Part shown: positions 1 through 8,186 of the stretch, one piece after another
Position numbering within the stretch: the first letter of the stretch is position 1
Layout of the letters: the number at the start of each line of letters is the position of its first letter
Origin: Acrocarpospora macrocephala
Lineage (GTDB): Bacteria > Actinomycetota > Actinomycetes > Streptosporangiales > Streptosporangiaceae
Length of the DNA: 51,750 nt
Assembly (NCBI RefSeq): GCF_009687865.1
Contig: NZ_BLAE01000083.1
Span: 1-51,750 of the forward strand
Reading direction: 5' to 3'
Notes under the pieces: generated by a model
The model's database searches: none
What the model saw: the letters and a program-made list of their open reading frames with translations, nothing else
What the model was told of the DNA's origin: nothing
Made by a program: the position numbers and the translations under genes

Positions 1-368
1 CACACGCACGTCCCGTACGGGAAGTGCGGCACGACCTCGCCGGGATCGGCGCGCCAGGCCAGATACCGGCCCTCGGCACCGGGCTGCTTCCCGGGCTTGC
101 GCTTACCGCCCATCTTCTGGCCTGCCCGTTTGTCCTTCGGCGGCGGCTTACCCGGCTGATCATCGCTGGAGGGCGGCATCCCCGAGTTCCCGCTGTTACG
201 CGAGATCAGCCGCTCCAACCGCGCCAGGCGCTCAGCCAGCTCGGTGTTCATGGCCGCCAGCTCGGCGCTCTGTTCTTCCAGTTCCGCGACCCGCGACACC
301 TGCTCGGCCAGCCGCGTGATCTGCCCCTGCTGAGCGCGCGCGAGCACGATCAGCTCATCGCGGGACAT
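1..368 (-). CDS. IS66 family transposase, N-terminal part
   Basis: The first about 122 residues of a DDE transposase are present and the gene leaves the window at base 1. The N-terminal 60 residues form a leucine/glutamate-rich coiled coil (AELEEQSAELAAMNTELAERL region), followed by the hallmark IS66 stretch SRNSGNSGMPPSSDD, a Lys/Gly/Pro-rich linker (KRKPGKQPGAEGR) and HFPYGTC, the beginning of the zinc-finger segment of IS66 transposases. The ATG at 368-366 has GGAGGAG almost touching it; a GTG six codons upstream at 386-384 is an equally possible start. The catalytic domain is not in the window. Confidence 0.85.
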   Translation of the reverse strand, partial: MSRDELIVLARAQQGQITRLAEQVSRVAELEEQSAELAAMNTELAERLARLERLISRNSGNSGMPPSSDDQPGKPPPKDKRAGQKMGGKRKPGKQPGAEGRYLAWRADPGEVVPHFPYGTCV

Positions 369-494
369 CTCCTCCAGAGCGGACACTCGATGATCCCACC
401 AGATCCGCCCGCACTGATCAACTTCACAGACCGTCACATCAAACAGGATGGGAGGGCGCCGTCATCACACTACGTGCCAAGCCTGAATATTTAC
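1..494 (-). mobile_element. IS66-family insertion sequence, partial
   Basis: The element runs off the left edge. It carries the first part of an IS66-type transposase gene reading leftward. I place its end at 494, where the minus strand begins GTAAATATTCAGGC; IS66-family ends characteristically start with GTAA. The same position is where the open frame of the neighbouring membrane-protein remnant breaks, so the element most likely inserted into that gene. About 108 bp lie between this end and the transposase start. The other end, any target duplication and any accessory tnp genes lie outside the window. The boundary is inferred from the end motif and the broken gene. Confidence 0.65.
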
Positions 495-832
495 GCCGGG
501 AACGCGTCGACTATTCCGACCTGCTGAATCCTCTTCGCACGTATGCCGCTCTGCTCACTCAGGCGCAGCCAGAGAAAAATGACCCAACCGCAAACACCTG
601 TCGCACTGATCGAGGTACCAACCGCAAGCCATACCGGCTCTCCTAATTGACCTATCAGGAGCCCGCCCACGAACAGCAGAACGTGGATGAGAAGATAGAT
701 CTGATGCTCTGGCCCAATCGAGAGCGGGAAACGCAGTCTCCGACGTCTTAGCCATCCAGCTCTACCCGTGAGTGCACCTCGACGGGCGACGTTAAATGTG
801 TCCTTCCGGCAAGCCGAATAGTACCCGCGATA
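495..832 (-). pseudogene. Truncated two-TM membrane protein, interrupted by the IS66 element
   Basis: One minus-strand frame stays open from the stop at 835-833 down to the IS junction and reads as a coherent membrane protein: an Arg-rich start (WLRRRRLRFPLSIGPEHQIY), a TM helix (LLIHVLLFVGGLLIGQL), a short loop, a second TM helix (VWLAVGTSISATGVCGWVIF), then an amphipathic stretch ending RIQQVGIVDAFPA, directly followed by IS sequence that supplies a TAA. No ATG, GTG or TTG start lies upstream of the first helix in this frame, so the 5' end is also damaged or uses a start I cannot see. The product family is not identified; the layout resembles small N-terminal two-helix anchors of larger actinobacterial proteins. 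Not functional as it stands. Confidence 0.5.
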
Positions 833-917
833 TCACAACGTGTCACGCGACGTGTGGTCCCACTCTAGGGTAACCGTCACCGAATTCGAAGCGTTATAGG
901 CCCGTCAAGACCCCATT

Positions 918-2030
918 TCAACAACCGTCGACGCCGGATGTGAGCACGTCCCGCCAGTCGCCCGAGCTGGTGGCCACCGCGTCGAGCACCCGCTGGACCC
1001 GCAGCCCGTCCTCGAACGACGGCGTGGGCCGCACGCCGGATCCGATCGCCTCGACGAGGTCCCGCGCCTGGTGGGTGAAGGTGTGCTCGTAGCCGATGGC
1101 GTGGGAATACCACCACGCGGGATGGGCGACCCTGATCCGCCGGAAGCCCCGCTCGGCGGGCGGGTCGGTGGCGTCCAGGAACGACACCTCGTTGGGCGAG
1201 CCGAGGTCGAAGATCACGCTGCCGAGCGAGCCGTCGAGTTCGACGCGGAGGCCTTCCGCGCGCCCGTCCGCGTAGCGGGTCGCCTCGAAGACGCCGAGGG
1301 CTCCCCGGGAGAAGCGGGCGACGAAGGCGGCCGCGTCGTCCACCGTCACGCTCCCCCGGCCGCCGCCGTCAGCCAGGGGTCGTTCGGGGACGAAGGTGCG
1401 GGTGATCCCCGACACTCCGGCGATCAGGTCGCCCGCCAGGTGCTGCGCCAGGTCGATCGCGTGCGCGCCGAGATCGCCCAAGGCCCCGCTGCCCGCCTCC
1501 TCCACGCGCAGCCGCCAGGCCATGGGCGCTTCGGGGTCGACGAGCGAGCCGTTCAGGTACGCCGCGCGGACATGCCTGATCTCGCCCGCCCGCTTCGCCA
1601 CCAGCTCCCGCGCGAACTCCACCGAGGGCAGGCGGCGGAAGTTGAACCCGGCCATCGCGAGCCCTGGCGCGTCCCGGGCCGCCCGCACCATGGCCTCGGC
1701 CTCGGCGACCGAGTTGGCGAGCGGCTTCTCGCAGAGCACGTGCTTGCCCGCGCGCAGGGCCACGATCGCGATCGGCGCGTGCGTGTCCCCGGGGGTGCAG
1801 ATGTCCACCAGGTCCACATCGTCGCGCTCGACCAGGCGCCGCCAGTCGGTCTCCCAGGCGGGGAAGCCGAGCCGTACGGCCGCCGCCCCGACCGCGGGCG
1901 AGCGTCCGCACAGCACCGACAGCCGCGGGCTCAGCGGCAGGTCGAAGAAGTGCCCCACGCTCCGCCAGGCGTGCGCGTGCGCCCTGCCCATGAAACCGTG
2001 CCCGACGACTCCCACCCGCAGGTCGGTCAT
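918..2030 (-). CDS. Gfo/Idh/MocA family oxidoreductase
   Basis: A 370-residue NAD(P)-dependent sugar or inositol dehydrogenase-like protein. The Rossmann nucleotide-binding motif VGVVGHGFMGRAHA is at residues 6-19, the family EKP motif (VLCEKPLA) at about 98-105, and the GDLGAHAIDLAQHLAG segment at about 185-200 carries the Asp/His residues usually involved in catalysis. Length is normal for the family. It is the last gene of a four-gene leftward operon and overlaps the preceding ATPase gene by 4 bp (ATGA), so it probably acts on the sugar or cyclitol brought in by that transporter. The substrate cannot be read from the sequence. myo-Inositol or an aldose are typical possibilities. Confidence 0.88.
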   Translation of the reverse strand: MTDLRVGVVGHGFMGRAHAHAWRSVGHFFDLPLSPRLSVLCGRSPAVGAAAVRLGFPAWETDWRRLVERDDVDLVDICTPGDTHAPIAIVALRAGKHVLCEKPLANSVAEAEAMVRAARDAPGLAMAGFNFRRLPSVEFARELVAKRAGEIRHVRAAYLNGSLVDPEAPMAWRLRVEEAGSGALGDLGAHAIDLAQHLAGDLIAGVSGITRTFVPERPLADGGGRGSVTVDDAAAFVARFSRGALGVFEATRYADGRAEGLRVELDGSLGSVIFDLGSPNEVSFLDATDPPAERGFRRIRVAHPAWWYSHAIGYEHTFTHQARDLVEAIGSGVRPTPSFEDGLRVQRVLDAVATSSGDWRDVLTSGVDGC

Positions 2031-2788
2031 GGCGAGCCTCCTCTCGTACGGGCCTTGCGGTACTCCGCCACGACCAGGTCGGTGAGTTCCTGGAGCGAGG
2101 TCTCCGCCGTGGGCTTGTCAAAGGTGATCGTGCCGTGCTGGAGGAGGTTGACCCGGTCGCAGACATCGAGGATCTGGGCGTAGTTGTGCGCGATGATCAC
2201 AATGGACACCTCGCCCCGCGCCTTGAGGTCCCTGACCAGGTCGAGGATCAGGGCGCCCTCCTTGGCGCCCATGGCGGCCAGCGGCTCGTCGAGCAGGAGG
2301 ATCCGCGACCGCGAGTAGACCGAGCGGGCGACGGCGATCGCCTGCCGCTGGCCGCCGGAGAGCTTGGCGACCTCGACGTCCACCGAGGGGATGCGGACGC
2401 CCATGGCGTCCAGGTGCTCGCGGGCGAGCCCGCGCATCCGGCGGTTGCTCAGCAGGCGGGCGAACCCGACGTGCTCCCGGCCGAGGAACATGTTGTGGTA
2501 GACGCTGAGCTCGTTGATCAGCGCGAGGTCCTGGTAGACGATGTCGATGCCGAGCGCCCTGGCCTGCCGTACCGACTTCAGCGTCACCTCCTCGCCGTCC
2601 AGCAGGATGTGGCCCGAGTCCGGCTGGTGGAAGCCGCACAGGAGCTTCACCAGCGTGGACTTGCCCGCGCCGTTGTCGCCGATGAGCCCGAGGACCTCGC
2701 CCGCCGCCAGGTTCAGGTTGACCTCCCGCAGCGCGGTCACCGCGCCGAACCGTTTGGCGACGCGCTCCATCTGGAGGACCGGGGTCAT
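2027..2788 (-). CDS. Ribose-type sugar ABC transporter ATP-binding protein
   Basis: A 253-residue cytoplasmic ATPase with one nucleotide-binding domain: Walker A GDNGAGKST at about 38-46, signature KLSGGQRQ, Walker B SRILLLDEP and a switch His (IIIAHN). RbsA/XylG-type ATPases usually carry two such domains (about 500 residues); this is the half-size version that pairs with carbohydrate permeases of the RbsC class. The start MTPVLQMERVAKRFG at 2788 is chosen because it gives a 4-bp ATGA overlap with the permease gene; the open frame continues upstream only as a shadow. It energises import by the neighbouring permease and binding protein. Confidence 0.9.
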   Translation of the reverse strand: MTPVLQMERVAKRFGAVTALREVNLNLAAGEVLGLIGDNGAGKSTLVKLLCGFHQPDSGHILLDGEEVTLKSVRQARALGIDIVYQDLALINELSVYHNMFLGREHVGFARLLSNRRMRGLAREHLDAMGVRIPSVDVEVAKLSGGQRQAIAVARSVYSRSRILLLDEPLAAMGAKEGALILDLVRDLKARGEVSIVIIAHNYAQILDVCDRVNLLQHGTITFDKPTAETSLQELTDLVVAEYRKARTRGGSP

Positions 2789-3753
2789 GTCCTGCCCGCC
2801 CTTCGCAGCCGGGTGAGATACACGTTGGCGATCATGGAGACGAGGATGGCGAGCCCAAGGATGAGGAAGTAAGGGTTGGCGGAGATGCCGATGAGGTTCA
2901 TCCCGTTCTGGAGCACGGCCAGCACCAGCGCGCCGAGGGCGCCACCGACGATCGTGCCCGAGCCGCCGGCGAGAGCCGTACCGCCGATGACCGCGGCCGA
3001 GACCGCGGTGAACATCAGACCGGTGCCGCCGCCGATGTTGGGGTCGATGGTGTGGATCCGGAACGCCTCGATCAGCCCGGCGAAGGCCCCCAGCGTCCCG
3101 GCAATCATGAAATTTCCTATTTTGATGCGGGCGGTGCGCACGCCCGCCTCCGCGGCGCCCAGCGGGTTGCCGCCGACCGCGACCGTGTGCAGTCCCCACC
3201 GGGTCCTGGTCAGCACGACGTGCAGGAACACCACGATGACCAGGGCCCAGCCGAGATGCGCCCAGTCGGCCGCCCCGAGCCACGCGCCGATCGCGCCGTC
3301 GACGGGTCCCGGGATCTCGGCCGGGTAGGCGTGCGAGGTGGTGAGCACCACGCCGGTGACGAAGTACAGGGTGCCCAGCGTGGTCACGAACGACGGCACC
3401 CGCAGCACCACGGTGACGAACCCGTTGCCGAACCCGATCAGGGTCCCGGTCAGTAAGGCCAGCAGTATCGCCGGGATCGCGGGCACCCCCCAGAAGTCGA
3501 TCGCGTAGTGCATCATGAACGGCGCCAGCGCGGCCACCACCCCCACCGACAGGTCGATCTCGCCGCTGACCAGCAGCAGGACCGTCCCGCACGCGACGAT
3601 CGCCGCGGGAGCCATGGCCTGGGAGATGTTGACCAGGTTGGCGGCGGACAGGAAGACGTCCGTCACCGACATGAAGTACAGCCCGAGGCCCAGCGCCACC
3701 ACCAGGACGCTGGCCTCCCGGTGCCGCAGGAACTCCTCGCGGACCCTACGCAT
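2785..3753 (-). CDS. Ribose-type sugar ABC transporter permease
   Basis: A 322-residue, very hydrophobic integral membrane protein of the BPD_transp_2 (RbsC/XylH) family. It has a short Arg/Glu-rich cytoplasmic start (MRRVREEFLRHREAS), about nine hydrophobic segments, and the family's conserved region GEIDLSVGVVAAL near residue 65 and GGTALAGGSGTIVGGALGAL near 265-285. It overlaps the upstream binding-protein gene by 8 bp and the downstream ATPase gene by 4 bp, so the three are co-translated. Together they form a complete high-affinity pentose/hexose or cyclitol importer. The exact substrate is unknown. Confidence 0.9.
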   Translation of the reverse strand: MRRVREEFLRHREASVLVVALGLGLYFMSVTDVFLSAANLVNISQAMAPAAIVACGTVLLLVSGEIDLSVGVVAALAPFMMHYAIDFWGVPAIPAILLALLTGTLIGFGNGFVTVVLRVPSFVTTLGTLYFVTGVVLTTSHAYPAEIPGPVDGAIGAWLGAADWAHLGWALVIVVFLHVVLTRTRWGLHTVAVGGNPLGAAEAGVRTARIKIGNFMIAGTLGAFAGLIEAFRIHTIDPNIGGGTGLMFTAVSAAVIGGTALAGGSGTIVGGALGALVLAVLQNGMNLIGISANPYFLILGLAILVSMIANVYLTRLRRAGRT

Positions 3754-4897
3754 GGGCGATGGCGCCGGAGCGTTCGACGACCTTCTGCGCGGTGTCGGAA
3801 CCCTCGAAGCGGGTCTTGGTCGTCTGGTACGGGCCGACGTTGTCCTTGGTCACGAAGAGCAGTCCCGTGTTGGTCTCGGAGGGGAAGAGCAGTCCTCCGG
3901 AGAGCTTGTACAGATACAGGTAGAGCACGGGCAGGAAGCCCTGCAGATAGGGCTGCTGATCGATGGTGTAGTCCAGGTCGCCGTCCTTGATGGCGGCCAG
4001 CGTCTCCGGCACCAGGTCGAAGCCGCCCGCGACCTTGAGGCCCTTGCCGCGCATGCCGTACTTCTTGACGGTCTGCCCCACCGACTGGGTGGACCCCGCG
4101 TCGACGGCGAGCATCCCGGCCAGGTCTGGATGGCCCTGGGCGTAGGCGTCGATGATGGACAGGCCCTTGGTGATGTCGGCGTTGGTGCCGATCGGGGTGA
4201 ACGTGATCGGCTTGCCCGAGTCCTTGATCGCCTGCTGGGCGCCGTCGATCCTGGGCTGGATGTTCAGCGCGCCGGGGGTGGCGATGAAGCCGGCGACCTC
4301 CCCCGAGTCCAGCTGCTGCAGGGCCCGCTGGCCCAGGGCGTACCCGGACTCGTAGAGCCCCTGCCCGACGTAGGCCAGCCGCGCGGTGCCCTTGTCGTCG
4401 CGGGCGCCGTCGGCGTTGTACGAGATGACTGGGATGCCCGCGTCGAGCGCCTTGTTCACCGGGTCCCGGAACGCGGCTTTGTCCACCACGGCCACGGCGA
4501 GCCCGTCGACCTTGGCCGAGACCGCCGTGTTACACGCGTTGACCATCTCGGCCACGATCGAGTCCCTCGAGCCCGTCCACTGGAACTCGGTGCCGAGCAG
4601 GGCGCACGCGTCCTGCGCGCCGTACTGGGTGGGGGTGAAGAACGGGTTCGTGGTGACGTGGCAGACCAGCGTGAACTTCCACCTGGGCGTGGACGGGAAG
4701 TCGCCGGCCCCTGCCGCAGCGCTTCCCGAGGCGGCGGGCCCGTTCCCGCCCGAGTCACTGGTGCACGCGCTGAGCAGCGCGGTCGCGGCGGCCGAGGCGC
4801 TGACCAGGCCGGCTCCGGTCAGGAGGCGACGACGCGCGACGCGGTTCAGGTTAAGCGTGTCGAGGGCTTCCTCGACCTTCGGATGGATGTCTTTCAT
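3746..4897 (-). CDS. Sugar ABC transporter substrate-binding lipoprotein (RbsB-like)
   Basis: A 383-residue periplasmic-binding-protein type I (PF13407-like) receptor. Residues 20-45 contain a twin-arginine-like ARRRLLTG stretch, a hydrophobic segment and a lipobox ending LLSAC (Cys45), so it is probably exported by Tat and lipid-anchored. The mature part has the two-lobe features of ribose binders: FTLVCHVTTNPFF near 75, VDGLAVAVVDKAAFRDPVNKALDAGIPV near 150 and GGFDLVPETLAAIKDGDLDYTIDQQPYLQG near 320. It is first in the leftward operon and transcribed divergently from the binding-protein gene at 5097. An AGGCAGGA ribosome site precedes the ATG. Confidence 0.9.
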   Translation of the reverse strand: MKDIHPKVEEALDTLNLNRVARRRLLTGAGLVSASAAATALLSACTSDSGGNGPAASGSAAAGAGDFPSTPRWKFTLVCHVTTNPFFTPTQYGAQDACALLGTEFQWTGSRDSIVAEMVNACNTAVSAKVDGLAVAVVDKAAFRDPVNKALDAGIPVISYNADGARDDKGTARLAYVGQGLYESGYALGQRALQQLDSGEVAGFIATPGALNIQPRIDGAQQAIKDSGKPITFTPIGTNADITKGLSIIDAYAQGHPDLAGMLAVDAGSTQSVGQTVKKYGMRGKGLKVAGGFDLVPETLAAIKDGDLDYTIDQQPYLQGFLPVLYLYLYKLSGGLLFPSETNTGLLFVTKDNVGPYQTTKTRFEGSDTAQKVVERSGAIAHA

Positions 4898-4992
4898 GAT
4901 CCTGCCTCATATGTCACCTGGCGATTGGCCGTGGTTGCGTTAACAACTCGCCGTGCGAGCGCCTGCGAGCGATACCCGGCGAGCTGGATTAC

Positions 4993-5028
4993 GAAATGAA
5001 TACGGTTGTATGCAATCGTATTCATTTC
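4993..5028. promoter_or_regulatory. Large palindromic operator between two divergent sugar operons
   Basis: Perfect 12-bp arms GAAATGAATACG (4993-5004) and CGTATTCATTTC (5017-5028) flank a 12-bp centre, GTTGTATGCAAT, that is itself nearly palindromic and resembles operators of FadR/FCD-type GntR regulators (TTGTATaCAA). The element can also be read as three GTATnC/GAATAC half-sites spaced by 4 bp. It lies 95 bp upstream of the left operon start and 68 bp upstream of the right one, suiting joint repression of both. No GntR gene is in the window; the LacI protein at 9993-11051 is the only local candidate, although LacI sites usually have a CG centre. Confidence 0.65.
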
Positions 5029-5096
5029 AGTTACGTTGCCAGCAGCAGGGGGTCATGTCAACACCGGTTCACACTCCGACGAGAGGAGCCTGGCAA

Positions 5097-6416
5097 ATGA
5101 GGAACCGTCCCAGGTGGCCTGTCCGGGCGGCCGCAGTGGCGCTGTTGCTCGCAGCCGCCGCCTGCGGCCAGGAGGAGTCGCCCCCCTCGGCCAGTCAGGC
5201 GGCGCAGGCCGCGACAACGACATGTGCCAGCAAAGGCGCCCTGACGATGTGGGAGCGCTCAGGCGGCAACAAGCAGATGGTGGACATGCTGGTCGAGGCG
5301 TGGAACACCAAGAACCCCGACTGCAAGATCAATCTGACCTACATCCCCCATACCGAGATGGTGGGGAAGATCGCCCAGGGGGTCGCCTCGGGCGATGTGC
5401 CCGATCTGATGGGCATGGACCTGATCTACGCCCCGCAGTTCGAAAAGGAACAGCAGCTGGTCGACATCACCGACCAGATCAAGGACTGGCCAGAGCTGAA
5501 GACCGCCAGCGAAGGGCACATGACGGTGGCGACCTTCCAGGACCGGCTCTTCGGGGTGCCCCTCTATGCGGATGTGTCCGCCCTCTTCTACAACAAGGAT
5601 CTTTTCACTCGGGCCGGGCTCGACCCGGACAAGCCGCCTACGAGCCTGGCCGAGCTGCGTAGCTACGCGGACAAGATCACCGCGCTGGGCGGGGGCGTCA
5701 AGGGCTACTACCTGCCCGGCAACTGCGCCGGCTGCAACATCTTCACCGTCGGTCCGCTGATGTGGGCCTCGGGGGCGACGATCGAGGCGGCAGGCCCAGG
5801 AGACGAGCCGCTGGTCGGCGATGGCGTCAAGCAGGTGCTGCAGTTCACCCGCGACATGGTCAAAGCCGGCAACGTGCCCGAAGGAAGCCGTACAGAGAAC
5901 GGGGAGACGTTCCACCTCCAGTTCGGCTCGGGCAAGGTCGGCATGATGGGCACCGGCAATTTCAACATCACGCTGGCGCGCCAGCAGAATCCCGGGATGA
6001 AGTTCGGCATCGCCCTGTTGCCTGGAGTCGCACCGAATTCTTCGGCGTCTTTCATCGGCGGCGACCTGGTGGTGATTCCCAAGGGGAGCAAGCGGGTCAA
6101 CGACGCGGTCAACGTGATGAAGTTCCTGCTCTCCGACGAGGTACAGGTCGAGGTTTACGCCAAGGCGCTCAACCTCACCACGCGAACCGACATGGTGGAC
6201 AACAAGTACTTCGAGGCCGAGCCGCTCGTGCGCGACGTGGCCAAGGCGCTCACGGTGGGGCGCACGCCGTACACGGTCACGTTCTTCGAGCAGATCAACT
6301 CGCCGCAAGGGCCGTGGCTGAAGATGCTGCAGCGCGCCTATTACAGCGACGACGATCTCGACACCGTCATCGCCGAAACCAAAACCGAGATGAAGGCCAT
6401 CGCAAGCCGGTCGTAG
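5097..6416 (+). CDS. Sugar ABC transporter substrate-binding lipoprotein (family 1)
   Basis: A 439-residue extracellular solute-binding protein of the MalE/UgpB class (SBP family 1). The signal peptide (MRNRPRWPVRAAAVALLLAAAAC) ends in a lipobox with Cys23. The mature part begins with the characteristic LTMWERSGGNKQMVDMLVEAWNTKNPDCKINLTYI and later has the hinge/ligand features GVPLYADVSALFYNKDLFTRAGLDPDKPP and FGSGKVGMMGTGNFN. The ATG at 5097 is preferred to in-frame starts as far back as 4953 because GAGAGGAG precedes it by about 8 nt and the signal peptide begins there. First gene of the rightward transporter/GH127 operon. Confidence 0.92.
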   Translation: MRNRPRWPVRAAAVALLLAAAACGQEESPPSASQAAQAATTTCASKGALTMWERSGGNKQMVDMLVEAWNTKNPDCKINLTYIPHTEMVGKIAQGVASGDVPDLMGMDLIYAPQFEKEQQLVDITDQIKDWPELKTASEGHMTVATFQDRLFGVPLYADVSALFYNKDLFTRAGLDPDKPPTSLAELRSYADKITALGGGVKGYYLPGNCAGCNIFTVGPLMWASGATIEAAGPGDEPLVGDGVKQVLQFTRDMVKAGNVPEGSRTENGETFHLQFGSGKVGMMGTGNFNITLARQQNPGMKFGIALLPGVAPNSSASFIGGDLVVIPKGSKRVNDAVNVMKFLLSDEVQVEVYAKALNLTTRTDMVDNKYFEAEPLVRDVAKALTVGRTPYTVTFFEQINSPQGPWLKMLQRAYYSDDDLDTVIAETKTEMKAIASRS

Positions 6417-6477
6417 ACCCGTGCCCGCCGGGCGGCCCATCGTCCGGCGGGCACCTTACTCCCCAGGAGGAGCTGCC

Positions 6478-7356
6478 ATGCGCCACGGCCCACGCGGCCG
6501 TCTGGTCGGATTCGCCTACCTCGCACCGGCACTGCTCTTCGTGCTCGCCTTCACCGCCTATCCCCTGGCGCAGATGGCCTGGATGTCGTTGCACAACTGG
6601 TCCCTGCTGTCCCCGCCGAGATTCGTCGGGCTGGCGAACTACGAGCGGGCTTTCAGCGACACCCAGTTCTGGGTCTCCTTCCGCTTCACCCTGCTCTACG
6701 CCGCGCTCATCACTCCGGTCCTCATCATCGGCGGCTACCTGCTGGCGCTGCTCACCGCCCGGAACACGGTCCTGCGCCGGGTCACCCGCACGGTGGTCTT
6801 CATCCCGGTCGTGATCGGTCTCGGGGTGTCGAGCCTGCTCTGGTACTGGCTTTTCAGCACCGATTTCGGTCTGGTGAACCGGGCCCTGCTCGATCTGGGG
6901 GTCATCGACAAGCCCGTGCTGTGGCTGGGCGTGGACGCCACGGTCTCCAGCGTCGCGATCAGCGCCTCCGTGGTCTGGAAGGTGATCGGCTTCGGGATGA
7001 TCCTGTTCGTCGCCGCGATCCAGGCCGTGCCGACGGACGTGGTCGAGGCCGCCCTCGTCGACGGGGTGAGCCACTGGCAGCGGGTCACCCGGGTGATCCT
7101 GCCGTTGACCCTGCGCACCGTCCTGCTGGTGACCCTGGTGAGCGTGATCGGCTCGCTGCTCGCCTTCGACCAGTTCTACATCATGACCGCCGGTCAGCCG
7201 CGCAATGAGACGGCGACCTCGGTCTTCTACATCTACCTGAATTCCTTCCCCTACCTGAAACTCGGGTACGGCGCCGCCCTGTCGATGATCCTGGCCGTCA
7301 CGATCCTCGTCTTCACCGTGATCCAGCTGCTGCTGACCCGCCGGAGCCACCAGTGA
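6478..7356 (+). CDS. Sugar ABC transporter permease (MalF/UgpA type)
   Basis: A 292-residue inner-membrane permease with six hydrophobic segments beginning LVGFAYLAPALLFVLAFTAYPLAQMAWMSLHNW, as in first permeases of CUT1 sugar importers. The EAA-type cytoplasmic loop that contacts the ATPase is visible at VPTDVVEAALVDGVSHWQRVTRVILPL near 195-220. ATG 6478 is preceded by AGGAGGAG at 6466-6473; the longer frame starting GTG at 6421 lacks such a site. It overlaps the next permease by 4 bp. No ATPase gene lies in this operon, so a shared MsiK-type ATPase encoded elsewhere probably powers it. Confidence 0.92.
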   Translation: MRHGPRGRLVGFAYLAPALLFVLAFTAYPLAQMAWMSLHNWSLLSPPRFVGLANYERAFSDTQFWVSFRFTLLYAALITPVLIIGGYLLALLTARNTVLRRVTRTVVFIPVVIGLGVSSLLWYWLFSTDFGLVNRALLDLGVIDKPVLWLGVDATVSSVAISASVVWKVIGFGMILFVAAIQAVPTDVVEAALVDGVSHWQRVTRVILPLTLRTVLLVTLVSVIGSLLAFDQFYIMTAGQPRNETATSVFYIYLNSFPYLKLGYGAALSMILAVTILVFTVIQLLLTRRSHQ

Positions 7357-8186
7357 AGGGACGCGGGAAGTACCTGGTGGCGGCGGCTTGTCTCGTCGTC
7401 TGCACCGTCATGCTGATGCCGCTGGCGATGTCGATCCTGGCCTCGGTGAAGCCGACCGAAGAGGCGGCCGCCTCCCCGCCGACCTACTTCCCGCACGGGC
7501 TCAGCTTCGACAGCTATGCGCGGCTGTGGAGCTACCAGGAGGGACTGCCGGTCTACCTCGCCAACAGTCTGGGCACGGCGTTGCTGGCCATCGTGCTCGC
7601 GCTGCTGCTGACCGTTCCCGCGGCCTACGCGTTGGCGCGCTTCCCCATCCCGGGCAAAGAGGTGATCTTCGTGGTGCTGCTGCTCGCGCTGATCATTCCC
7701 TACCAGGCTCTGCTCACGCCGATGTTCCTCATGTTCGCGAAGATCGGCCTGACCAACTCGCTGGTCGGCCTCGCGATCCTGCACACCGCCATCCAACTGC
7801 CGTTCAGCCTGTACGTGCTGCGCAACAGCTTCAGCGCCATACCCAGGGAACTGGAGGAAGCGGCCATCATGGACGGTTCCTCGTCGTGGGAGGCGTTGCG
7901 CTGGGTCTTCATCCCCTCGGCTGTGCCCGCGATCGTCACCACCGCGCTCTTCGCCTTCATCACGTCCTGGAATGAATTCCTCGGCGCGCTGGTGATGATG
8001 AGCCGCAGCTCCACATTCACCCTGCCGCTGATCCTCGCCACGTCGAGGACGGAGACCAGCCTCGGCGGCACGGACTGGGGCATGCTGCAGGCCGGCGTCA
8101 CCATCTCGATCATCCCGTGTGTCCTCGTCTACTTCCTGCTTCAGCGGTACTACGTGTCGGGTCTGATGAGCGGAGCCATCAAATGA
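7353..8186 (+). CDS. Sugar ABC transporter permease (MalG/UgpE type)
   Basis: A 277-residue second permease of the same CUT1 importer with about six TM segments; the first is YLVAAACLVVCTVMLMPLAMSILASVKP, typical of MalG/AraQ proteins. The EAA loop reads IPRELEEAAIMDGSSSWEALRWVFIPSAVPA. The GTG start at 7353 makes a GTGA overlap with the upstream permease stop, and its own stop overlaps the GH127 ATG, indicating translational coupling of transport and hydrolysis. It forms the channel with the product of 6478-7356. Confidence 0.92.
   Translation: MKGRGKYLVAAACLVVCTVMLMPLAMSILASVKPTEEAAASPPTYFPHGLSFDSYARLWSYQEGLPVYLANSLGTALLAIVLALLLTVPAAYALARFPIPGKEVIFVVLLLALIIPYQALLTPMFLMFAKIGLTNSLVGLAILHTAIQLPFSLYVLRNSFSAIPRELEEAAIMDGSSSWEALRWVFIPSAVPAIVTTALFAFITSWNEFLGALVMMSRSSTFTLPLILATSRTETSLGGTDWGMLQAGVTISIIPCVLVYFLLQRYYVSGLMSGAIK

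Noticed and set aside
24-527. A 167-codon rightward frame at the left edge
   Set aside because: It is antisense to the IS66 transposase start and has no protein-like composition or ribosome site.
1071-2183. A 370-codon rightward frame opposite the Gfo/Idh/MocA gene
   Set aside because: Typical high-GC antisense frame; the opposite strand carries complete family motifs.
2027-3592. Extended 521-codon frame covering the ATPase and part of the permease gene
   Set aside because: Only the last 253 codons are an ATPase; the upstream part is a shadow of the permease reading frame. The start at 2788 gives the ATGA overlap.
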